From: Tipula vernalis
Taxonomy: Eukaryota > Arthropoda > Insecta > Diptera > Tipulidae
Direction: 5' to 3'
DNA: 64,000 bases
Assembly (NCBI GenBank): GCA_958295665.1
Contig: OY282559.1
Coordinates: forward strand, 255,010,461-255,074,460
The stretch's first letter is position 1. Each line of letters starts with the position of its first letter. The translations under genes and the position numbers were made by a program. The notes below the pieces were generated by a model. It saw only the letters and a list, made by a program, of their open reading frames with translations. It was not told where the DNA came from and did not search any database. This document shows, piece by piece, positions 55,380 through 64,000 of this stretch.

Positions 55380-55965
55380 ATTTTATTGTTACATTATTGT
55401 GCTATATCAAAATGTTTCCATCTAGGTATTTGTTAGTGTTGATATTTAGAATGTCTCCCTTGAAGTTGCTGGTCGTTCAAGGCTTCAACTATTTGATTTC
55501 TATTAAATTGGTAGTCACATTTAGCTTGCGTACCCTTTATGAGTTGGCTGATACAATGATCGTTTTCTCTCATGGAAAATACTGCATTTCCGAATGATTC
55601 CAAAAACGGAAAGTTTTAATAATGTTATTTGTATTCGAATACCCGATAGCTTTACAGATATCGCTTATATCCTGATCCGATGAAAGGCCATGCACAAATT
55701 GGAACACCACTTACCACATCACAGGCAATTAATTCTCTTTCCATACAATCAGCGCGTTCCTCAAACATATCAAACATTTTTGTCACATTATTAAGTAACT
55801 TTTGTATTTCGTATTTCACGTCATTTTTAATATCACAGATTGACATCATAAATTCATTTTTAAAAATTCCAATGTTTTTTTCAATTGTATCGAATTATAC
55901 ACTCGAGATACACTCAAACATTTCGGCATTTACAGACGCCATTACACAACAGAAAATTATTTTAT
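55380..55965 (-). pseudogene. Errantivirus envelope-like fragment
   Basis: About 55640-55380 on the minus strand carries short conserved-looking stretches (I-K-G-T-Q-A-K-C-D-Y, then N-K-Y-L-D-G-N) resembling the C-terminal ectodomain of insect errantivirus Env. 55849-55652 is a further minus-strand frame of 65 codons, possibly from the same gene, but not recognisable. Stops and shifts throughout; no fusion peptide, signal peptide or membrane anchor could be identified. Confidence 0.5.
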
Positions 55966-56153
55966 AATTTTATTGTTTAATAATTTTTATTTATTTCTTT
56001 ACATTTATTTAATAGTTAATAGTTTAATAGTTAAACACAAAATTAAATGCAAATTATAGCAAGAACAAATTCAAAATTAAAAATAAAACAAATTAAAATA
56101 TTACTACACAAATTATATGTGTTATTCGTTTGAAGCCATCTTCGTTTAATGTT

Positions 56154-56622
56154 TTAGGTATGTCTGCTTCTTTCAATTTTGGTTTGATGGAATCCGGAAG
56201 TGAGGTCGATTGTGGTAAAGAACTTGGAATTCCCGAGGTTCGCAAGAGTATTCGATATATCAGGAATATGGTACATGTCTGATATTGTTACCACATTTAG
56301 CCTTTTAAAATCGATGACCATCCTGTATTTTTTAACTCCTAAGGCGTCCAATTTTTTCTCCACTACCCAGATTGATGAGTTATATTGGTTTTTGAAGGGT
56401 CTTATAATCCCGTACTTCACTCCTCATGCTTACTGAGTAAGGATAAGATTTTGTATAGATGGGTTCCGCAGTATTAGTTCTGATTTCTGCTCTTACATCA
56501 GTATCTATTGGTTCCATATTATTCACCGGTCCAAATAATATTTTAAATTTTGGCAGGATTGTCCAGAGTTTTTGCTTGAATTCGTAAGAAACATGGTTAT
56601 CATGAATTTCCAAGTTATTCAC
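56154..56622 (-). pseudogene. Errantivirus RT, N-terminal part
   Basis: Minus-strand frames 56622-56380 and 56420-56154 overlap by a frameshift near 56400. Readable motifs are G-I-I-R-P-F-K-N-Q-Y-N-S, W-V-V-E-K-K, V-I-D-F-K-R-L-N, I-P-D-I-S-N-T-L and F-T-T-I-D-L-T-S-G-F-H-Q (with the first catalytic Asp). The reading stops before the palm Y-x-D-D motif, so the rest of RT, RNase H and integrase are deleted. Confidence 0.8.
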
Positions 56623-56858
56623 TTGCGATGACTGTTTTTCCTTTGGGGTGTTTTTATAAATGCCTTTATACGAGTAAATAAGGTGTTATTTCCCCTGTCG
56701 ATGACGGCTCTAAGCTCGTTTAGCGTGTCGTCTCGTGTTATCCCATCGAATGACTTGAGTCCTGGTAGTACGAAAAAATCTATTATTTTGTCAATTCCGA
56801 TGCTTTTGAAAAATGGTCCAGTAATTTTTTCTTTTATTGCAATACTGCCTCCAGCTGA

Positions 56859-57116
56859 TTAAATATCAAATTGGGCTCTGATTGGGATTGGATTTACCGC
56901 AAGCTCCGGTTTCATGAAATTCTTATTAGCCCCGGTGTCGATGAGAAATTTGAGCATATGGTCCTCTTTTGTCCTGTACTCTAGGTAAGGTGCGCTAGAG
57001 AGGCTCCTCATAAACGGATGTATTAATTTCTGAATTCTCATTGACCACTTGGCTGTATTGTTCCTCTTCTTCTTGGGTTTCGAGGTGATAGATTCTCTGG
57101 TTCCCTCGAGGTTCAT
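56859..57116 (-). pseudogene. Errantivirus protease region
   Basis: An 85-codon minus-strand frame ending near the protease. The active-site stretch K-F-L-I-D-T-G-A-N-K-N-F lies at about 56953-56918. The preceding part is basic and probably the Gag-Pol junction. It is separated from the RT part by a degenerate gap at 56640-56858. Confidence 0.8.
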
Positions 57117-57228
57117 TATGAAAAGAATTTTCGCGTTTGAATATTGTCTGGTAAGTAGTTTGAATAATTGATGTAGTTGGCTTGTTTCATTCGGATAGAT
57201 GGGTCAACTTCCATTGGTATTGCAGGTT

Positions 57229-57480
57229 TTATTTGCTATGGTCGATGAGGCGGCATTTTATTACTTTGATGTTGGATGTTGTATTCGATGTTTTTCTGTG
57301 GTGCTGGCATATTGTTGAATAATCAACATCTTGAAAAACTCGCCATTCAATCCTCTTATAAATACATCTAGTGTCCGATTCCGGTGTATCTCGATGAGAA
57401 CTTCGATTATGTCTGCTGAGTAGTCTTCTGTTCTGATCTGGACGAGAAAAAAAAGAAATTAAGTACATCTTGGGGTGCAA
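57229..57480 (-). pseudogene. Errantivirus Gag C-terminal fragment (tentative)
   Basis: An 83-codon minus-strand frame rich in Arg, Ser and His with no zinc finger, placed immediately upstream of the protease. Position and composition fit the basic C-terminus of errantivirus Gag, which lacks CCHC fingers. No strong motif. Confidence 0.4.
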
Positions 57481-58530
57481 AGTGGTTATTCAGCCTCTAA
57501 GAAGATCTAAGCTTATACCACAATGTAAAGAATGTCGAGCCTATGGACATACACAAAGCCAATGTTTAGGTAAACATCATACCAAAGATTGTGTAAAAGC
57601 TCAAAATATTCAACCTAAATGCGTTAACTGTGGAGAAAACCATCCGGTTAACTACATAGGATGCAGCGTTGCTATTGAACTGCAAAACATCAAAAATAAG
57701 AATGTGATTGCTAAAAATCCATGTATATTCAGGAAGCAACCGGTTAAAATGAACCAACCCGAAGTTAATTGTAGAATGTCGGTAACTACTCAAAGACAAT
57801 TTGGTAAAATGATTTATGCTCAAGTAATAATGAGCAACGGAAATCCAGGAAGAACTGTTAAAAATAACGATATAAGTCAAACACTTAAATTAATTTTAAG
57901 CGAGCTAAATACATTTGATGATCGATTACAGAAACTAAAGTACAGCACTAAGGGAGCCATCCCTAAACAGAAAAATGGTTAATTATCTTAGAATGTTATG
58001 TTGGAATGCCAATGGACTGATGCAACATCAACAAGAACTGCAAGTGGTCCTGGACACAGAAAAAATCGATGCATGTCTCATCACGGAAACAGACTTCACT
58101 AGAAAATCAATCATTAAATTTAAAAATTATCAAATATATCACACTATTCACCCTGGAAACCCTGCTAAAGGAGATAATGCTGTTTATTAGAAATATTATT
58201 CATCACTATGAAGAGTTAAAATATGAAACGGAAGAAATAAAAGCAACTGCTGTTATTGTCAAAACCAAAAGTAGTTCTATTTGTATTGCTAGTATTTACT
58301 GCCCACCGAAGCACTCAATGAAAGGAGAAGATTATCTCGAGTTCCTCAGTAAATTAGGAAAACGATTTATACTTGGAGGGGACTTTAATGAAAAAATGTT
58401 CACTGGGGATCCAGATTAACAATGACTAAGGATAAAGAACTATTAAAAGCTACAAGAAACTTAGCTGTGAAGGGCTCTCAACTGGAAAACCAACCTACTG
58501 CACAATTGATTCAAACAAAGTACCATATCA
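57440..58530 (+). pseudogene. Jockey-type LINE: end of ORF1 and start of ORF2
   Basis: The ORF1 end (to 57982, open upstream without ATG) has Y-I-L-G-C-K-V, then knuckles C-K-E-C-R-A-Y-G-H-T-Q-S-Q-C and C-V-N-C-G-E-N-H-P-V-N-Y-I-G-C (about 57518-57665), the Jockey ORF1 signature. ORF2 starts at 57975, overlapping the ORF1 stop by 8 bases, with L-C-W-N-A-N-G-L. It continues with L-I-T-E-T-D-F-T near 58080, Y-C-P-P-K-H near 58299 and F-I-L-G-G-D-F-N-E near 58370, which are endonuclease motifs. A frameshift lies near 58185 and a stop at 58419. Jockey similarity ends at about 58530. Confidence 0.85.
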
Positions 58531-60433
58531 TTGATTTTACCAATACCTCTATTTGTTTTTTCAATCAGTTGTCTCTCGGTATGGGATCCCATCATGATCT
58601 TTTAGTTTTTTCTGTAAACTCTTACTCTCCACCTAAACCTAAGAGTTTTAGCTTTAGAGATTTTTCTAGTATAGACAATTCCCGCCTTTACTTAGTTTGT
58701 AACTCAGTTCCTTGGGAGGATATTTTTTGCCTTAGTTCTGCAACTAGCCAAATAGAATTTTTCAACTCGTATATTAGTTTGGTGTTTGATAGTTGCGTTC
58801 CGCTTAAAAAGGGTTACTTGCAAAGCAAAATCTCCGCCTTGGTTGTCTCAGGAAATTTCGAATGCCATAAATATTAGAGTTAGGAAATATCGTGTATGGA
58901 AAAGGTGTCCTAATAGTCAGTCTCATTTAGATTACAAGCAGGCTCGTAACAGAGTTGTAGGGTTAATTCGAATTGCTAAACGTAATTTTTTCAAGAACAA
59001 GTTAGACTCCTCTCTTCCTCCCAATTTTTCTGGCGTAATGTTCGTAATTTAGGCCTAGGCAGATACAAGATTATTTCAAGTGGGGATTTCAAACCAAATG
59101 AATTTATTAGTTATTTTTGCTAGTCTGAAATCGGGCAGTAGTTCCGTCGATTTGTTCTCTAACGCGTCCTCTAATTCGTTTTCGTTTTCAAATATTTCTC
59201 TCGAGGATTTACAATCTGCTATTTGGAAGGTTAAATCGGAATCTTCTGGTCTGGATAACGTCAATTTAAAATTTGTTAAGTAGTTTTCCCTTTCATCTCA
59301 AAATACTTGTGATATCAATTTATGTGACATCTATCTTTTATTCTCACGTCCTCTTCCTATCCAGATCAGTGGAAGCTAAGTAAAATAATCCCGATCCCAA
59401 AGATCAGTAATCCTTTAGAGCTATCCCATTTTCGGCCAATTTGCATTTTAAGTTCTTTCTCTAAGGCTTTCGAGATAGTCGTTAAATATCAAATTCAATC
59501 GTATTTACATAGCAATAGTTTAATTAGTTGCTTCCAATCTGGGTTTAGAAAATTTCATAGCACTTCTACTGCGTTATTAAATGTATGTGATGATATTAGG
59601 CGTAATATGAATAATAGGGAATTAACTTCTTTAACTTTGTTAGATTTTTTTAAGGCCTTTGATTCTATTAATCACAGGATCCTTTTTAATAAACTATTAT
59701 CTCAGTTTAGATTTTCGCTTTCTGCTGCCAAATTGATTTTCAACTATCTTTCTAATCGTTCTCAGGCAGTTTTTTCGACAATTCCTTGTCTGATTTCCTT
59801 CCTGTAATTTCCGGCGTGCCTCAGGGTTCAGTGCTGGGTCCTCTATTATTTTCTATGTACATAAATGACATAGAATCCTCCATTCAACATTGTTCAATTC
59901 ATATTTTCGCTGATGACGTTCAAATTTACAGATATAGTCGTTTAGATCAGCATTCTATTGTTAGGAATATTTCTCTGATAAATGAAGGTTTAAGTAATAT
60001 CGTTAGCTGGTCGGTCTCTAACAGGCTCGTTTTAAACGCGAATAAATCTCAGTCGATTATAATTTATAAAAAACCGTTAGATACCTTGCCCTTTCCTGGT
60101 ATTTTTCTTCAGGGTTCGCTAATTGAATATTCAAATACTGTTAGGGATTTAGGTTTAGTTATTAATAAAACTCTTACTTGGGGTGACCATTTAGTTACTA
60201 TTAGTAAGAGGGTCTTTGGCATGCTTAGTTGTTTGTACAAAGTGGTTGGATTTTCTGATAGTCAGTTTAGGAAAAAATTATTTTTATCTTATCTTCTTCC
60301 TCATTTTATTTACGGTGACATAGTTTTATTCAGTATGCTTCAGGAAAATATGAATGTTCTCCAAAGACGTTTCAATGATTGTACCAGGTTTATTTTTGGT
60401 ATTAGAAAGATCGATCATATTTCTGTACTCTAG
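58530..60433 (+). pseudogene. CR1-type LINE: endonuclease end, linker and RT
   Basis: Begins in the middle of an endonuclease domain (I-I-D-F-T-N, then G-S-H-H-D-L-L-V-F) and a linker (F-S-F-R-D-F-S; W-K-R-C-P-N; I-A-K-R-N-F-F-K-N-K). RT motifs: P-I-P-K-I-S-N-P near 59394, F-R-P-I-C-I-L-S-S-F-S-K-A near 59433, Q-S-G-F-R-K-F-H-S-T near 59535, L-L-D-F-F-K-A-F-D-S-I-N-H near 59638, G-V-P-Q-G-S-V-L-G-P near 59813, and the catalytic F-A-D-D-V-Q-I-Y near 59908. The C-terminal part runs to 60433, where Q-R-R-F-N-D-C-T-R-F-I-F-G is seen. Frameshifts near 58835, 59045, 59280 and 59800. Confidence 0.85.
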
Positions 60434-60670
60434 CCTTGTTTTAGAATGTAGTTTATCTATTTTTTACGAATTTCGCGTTTGTCTTTTTATATTTAATTAG
60501 TATAATATTTCAATCTACTAGTATATACATAAATATTTAACGAAACAGCAACATTAATATAAACTACAATTTAATACCAATAAAGTGATTGATTTAGCAG
60601 AAGGTATTTTTGATATTTTAGAACAAAAATTTTAACTATGTATTCAAAAATTTAATTTAGGGGTTGAAAA
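60434..60670. other. Possible LINE 3' region, no gene
   Basis: AT-rich sequence after the CR1-type RT. No tail or target duplication could be identified. Confidence 0.5.
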
Positions 60671-60856
60671 ATGAGCCTCTCCAAAGAAATAGATGAAAGC
60701 GTTAAAAAATTGATAATAAAAGCATTGCAACGACAAGAAACTTATCAAAATAAATCCCTACAATATGTAATATCAAACGGTAGCAACAGTTTCATAAAAA
60801 GAAATTTATTTGAAACCGGATCAACAAAAATAAGCAACGTTGTTAGACACCCATGA
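60671..60856 (+). CDS. Open frame of unknown function, 61 codons
   Basis: Starts ATGAGCCTCTCC. The product is Lys/Ser/Asn-rich and mostly helical in pattern (E-I-D-E-S-V-K-K-L-I-I-K-A-L-Q-R-Q-E). In the same region, another frame reads A-T-P-K-S-A-P-V-I-N-P-G-R-R-P up to 60963, suggesting a longer decayed protein. No family recognised. Confidence 0.25.
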   Translation: MSLSKEIDESVKKLIIKALQRQETYQNKSLQYVISNGSNSFIKRNLFETGSTKISNVVRHP

Positions 60857-60963
60857 CTTTATCTAAGCCGACTGAGCTGTAATTTGCACGAGTAGCAAAA
60901 TCAGCTACCCCAAAATCAGCTCCAGTGATTAATCCAGGACGTCGTCCAAATATTTATGTCTGA

Positions 60964-61975
60964 TAGTGTACATATTCAAATGATTTCCTTCACCTTAGTC
61001 ATTTTCGCAACTCAAAAATAAAACTTATAAAATATTAGACTACCTAAATAAAAATCCAATTAGCATCATTCACCTATTGAAGAGATCTCCGCCACCAAAA
61101 TCCTGCACCTAATCAATAAATCAGAAATTTGATATCTTAATCTTAAGTAATAAATAAATACAAATATATCCAAAATTTTAACTCAGTTCACTGACCTCAT
61201 TCCCTGCCAAATCAAGCATGCAAAGTAAATAAAACAATAAACAAATGCAATGAAAATGAACCCTTACTTTCTTAAAAATGTATCGATGTGTCATATACAT
61301 ACGTGATTATGACGATTGTGTGAACATCCCACCATCTAAATTTCAATAAATCCATTAAGACAACCATTAAACTCAAAAACATTTAGCCTTCCAAAATGAT
61401 TTAATATACATAATTCCACTTTTTCACATAAATGAACTCATCATTTTGTGTTAAAAATCAAATCTTAACTTAATTTAAACCAACATTTCTAAATTCGCAT
61501 TTTATTTATCTACTTATTTATTTATTTAGACAATTTATAATTTATAATATTAATTAAATTAATTAGAAAACAATTTGATTCAGTATGTAATACCCTGTAA
61601 ACAAATTTATTAATCCTACCTAAATAAACCGTTCAAATGAATTTTTTTTAAGACAGCTCCCAATTCCAATTCGACTCAAACCAATTCGATTATACAAAGT
61701 ATAAAAATCCTATTTGAGTCGAATATACAAAATCTTATTGTGTTCAAATAATGCATGATGTCAATAATATCATAGTTGTTTCGTGAATACACAAAAACAC
61801 AAAGAGATTAACAACACCTGCATTCAAGTAACAAAATCTTATATACTAAAACCAAAAACATACCAAAACCACCAACACACATTGACGGTAAATATTTTCT
61901 ACCATCTTTCATGTGCGTATCAGTAGACCTTATAGTACATATAAACACACCTAAACTATGTATCAATATAATACA
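60964..61975. other. AT-rich DNA, no gene seen
   Basis: Contains the about 25-base segment near 60991-61014 (CTTCACCTTAGTCATTTTCG) that is nearly repeated at 39540-39563. Otherwise featureless. Confidence 0.6.
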
Positions 61976-62615
61976 GTAAAATATTGTGACAACTGTATCA
62001 ACAGCAACGCAAAAAATTCTCTTTTTGTTGTTGTTTGTGCATTATAATACATAAACCAACAAAATATATTACATTTCCTTAACATAATCCGTGTAAAGAG
62101 CGAACAAGCTGCTGTACAACTATATTTGTAGTGTTTTTTTATTCGCTCCGGATAGCAGCTATCGAGAGCCGTCATATGAAAAATGGCTACGGATAGCGCT
62201 CCGTATAAATAGGTAGAGCCAAATATTTTTTATATCAAGTTTTCGCTAAATAATTGAATTAAAAATGATAGTTTGATGTTAAATAAGTTTAGTTTACCAA
62301 TAAATAGCGCGTCAAATTTAAATTTAGGCGTAGAAAAATGACGGCTCTCGATAGCAGCTATCCGGAGCGAATAAAAAAACGCGCTTATTGTTGATCCTGC
62401 CACATATAAATCAAGTTGTATGCATGTATTAATTAGTGCCCATTTTACACAATAGTAAAATACTTGTAACAGCTATATTAAAACCAACGTAAAGATTCTC
62501 TTTCTCGTTGTTGTTTGTACTTAATAATACAAAAACCAACAAAACCACGCACACTTCCTTCACAGAAACCGTGCAAAGAGAAAACGACACAGCTACACAG
62601 TACACAATCATATTT
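61976..62615 (+). repeat. Diverged direct repeat flanking a MITE
   Basis: 61976-62130 and 62456-62615 are similar in the same orientation: each has ATTCTCTTT followed by GTTGTTGTTTGT, ACCAACAAAA, TTCCTT and CGTGTAAAGAG or CGTGCAAAGAG in order. The copies are clearly diverged. The MITE at 62133-62380 directly follows the first copy. Confidence 0.75.
62133..62380. mobile_element. 248-bp MITE with 43-bp perfect terminal inverted repeats
   Basis: 62133-62175 (starting GTTTTTTTATTCGCTCCGG) is the exact inverse of 62338-62380. The interior is AT-rich and non-coding, with a partial extra copy of the arm (GGATAGCGCTCCG near 62192). No target duplication can be fixed; perfect arms suggest recent activity. 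Confidence 0.9.
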
Positions 62616-64000
62616 ATGGCCCTTTTATATACCAAATTATAAGTATATATTAGTGTCGATTGTAGAATGTACACAAAATCACACATAAGAATACAAATAA
62701 GTGTTCGTAAAAATAAAATCTAATACCAAATATATTGCGACTTATTTTACATAAATTAAAATTTATTTCAACACTATCTAAATATTAGACTTTAGTAATT
62801 AAAAATTGAAATTTGATTTTCTGTACAATCCACAAAATATCAGATCCTGCACTTTTAATTTTTCTATTTACAAAAATAAAAAACAGTGCCTGACAAATGC
62901 ATCCCGGATTTCATTTTCCAAAATTACACTTTAGTTTAAATATTTTGACTATACTTGGATTATTATTACACTAAAATCAATTTAATTAGAATTTAGTTTA
63001 AAATTTAAAATTAATCTGTATATATGTACTTATTTATATAAAGTATATACTATGTACATAAGAAACAAAAATAAAAATTAAATTAAATTAAATTAAATTT
63101 TTGAAGAGGATAGAAAAAACACGTCTATCCTCTTCGACCATGAGTTTCATTCCGCTCGAACCGCTTGAATACTGAGGTGACGATATATAGATTTTTTTAA
63201 ATATCTGAAGTTTTATTTTTTTGTTAACCAGAACCCAATTATTTTCTTGCTTTGAACCTGAACTCAAACCCGAACCCAAAATTTTGCGGGTTCGAAACCC
63301 TAATTTTAATACTTATGAACTTTTCTAATAAACCCTATACTTCTTGAGATAATGTTAGACAAACTAATACTGGCGGTTGGCTAATTTCCGCCATAATTCA
63401 CTAGGATCACTTATCCGTTTGGGATCCAAAAACGTGACAGAAACTATACCTCATTTTACAAATACATGTCAAAACAGTTTTGTGAGGCCATCAATTTCCT
63501 CTATCCAAGATCTCCAGTTACGTTAAATTGATTTCAATAACAAAAACACGGTATATAACTTTTTTAATATATGCAGTTATTGTTAAATTGTGCAATATGC
63601 TGTTTACGTTTGTACCAGATATGATAAAAATAAATAAAATAATAAATATAATTCAGGAATGTGAATATTATTTACCTACTGACAAAATATATATTCATAT
63701 ACGTATATAATATAATTTTTCAGTATACATTTTTAAATAAAATAAAATAAAATTTGCCGACAAAATACCACTTGTTGAATGCAAAAAACATTTTTTTTTT
63801 ATTTCTGTGTTTGTTTATAATTAACACACTTATAATTAAATAAAATAATAATAATACTTAATTGGGAAATGGAATTTTTTTTTTTGTAGTTTTTCCAACA
63901 CAATACAGAAAAGTTCTTTTTTTTGTTATATAAAATCATCATGAAATTACCAACACGAATAACAAAAAAAGTTATATTTGTTTCCAGTTTATATATTTGC
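62616..64000. other. AT-rich DNA with short repeats, no gene seen
   Basis: Includes an AAATT microsatellite (about 63077-63099) and a hairpin at 63103-63135 with an 11-bp perfect stem (GAAGAGGATAG) and an 11-base loop. No coding sequence recognised. Confidence 0.6.

Larger units (their letters stand above)
55210..57480 (-). mobile_element. Errantivirus-type (gypsy-group endogenous retrovirus) relic
   Basis: Minus-strand order from 57480 down: Gag end, protease, start of RT, then, after loss of most of pol, an envelope-like stretch at about 55650-55380. Gag, Pol and a third env-like frame together mark insect errantiviruses. All parts are fragmentary and frameshifted. LTRs were not identified. 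The 5' boundary at about 57480 is abrupt, where the Jockey-type LINE starts on the opposite strand. Confidence 0.7.

Overview
The window looks like repeat-dense heterochromatin or an intergenic transposon graveyard from an insect, most likely a higher (brachyceran) fly. The evidence is the AT-rich background and the mix of families present: copia, BEL/Pao, three kinds of Ty3/gypsy including an errantivirus relic, Jockey, CR1, R1 and LOA/I-type LINEs, pogo, Tc1, mariner, piggyBac, Transib, a Harbinger scrap and a Foldback-like element. I found no convincing host protein-coding gene, no rRNA or tRNA gene and no CRISPR array. Species cannot be named from this sequence alone. Family calls rest on motifs read by eye, because no database search was possible.

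Layout. 1-668: start of a copia-type element on the minus strand (LTR, primer site, broken gag) running off the left edge. 975-1410: BEL/Pao reverse transcriptase scrap. 1924-7132: near-complete but broken Ty3/gypsy element with two LTRs and a tandem duplication inside its integrase. 9490-12220: older Ty3/gypsy pol relic with a small inverted-repeat element in it. 12370-23050: one minus-strand LINE split by four later insertions: a 412-bp MITE, a pogo/Tigger transposon, a 90-bp hAT-type MITE, and a 4.9-kb Foldback-like element. The last itself carries CA microsatellites into which two R1-clade LINE copies have jumped. The LINE reading resumes in frame across three of these insertions.

23225-30725: LINE tail, a 740-bp retroposon with an 11-bp target-site duplication, a piggyBac-like terminus, a BEL/Pao integrase relic and AT-rich DNA. 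30739-34674: minus-strand LOA/I-type LINE bounded by a 13-bp target-site duplication, ending in a TTAGG-like tail and lacking its RT palm. 35711-38450: two MITE-like units, a Transib (RAG1-like) transposase fossil and a Harbinger helix-turn-helix scrap. 39998-42080: minus-strand piggyBac-like transposase with one small intron. 42147-48559: the youngest element, a CsRn1-type Ty3/gypsy retrotransposon with open gag and pol frames, near-identical LTRs, and an in-frame loss of the RNase H core.

48560-64000: fragments of mariner, a LINE, Tc1 and an errantivirus (minus strand). Next comes a Jockey LINE 5' half that passes directly into a CR1-type LINE 3' half. The end is AT-rich DNA with a MITE that has 43-bp perfect terminal inverted repeats.

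The parts do not form a pathway; they record successive insertions. The order can be read from nesting and target-site duplications. The main points of interest are the multi-level nest at 12-23 kb, a 36-bp perfect palindrome inserted in only one LTR of the young CsRn1 element, the Transib fossil, and the Jockey/CR1 junction.
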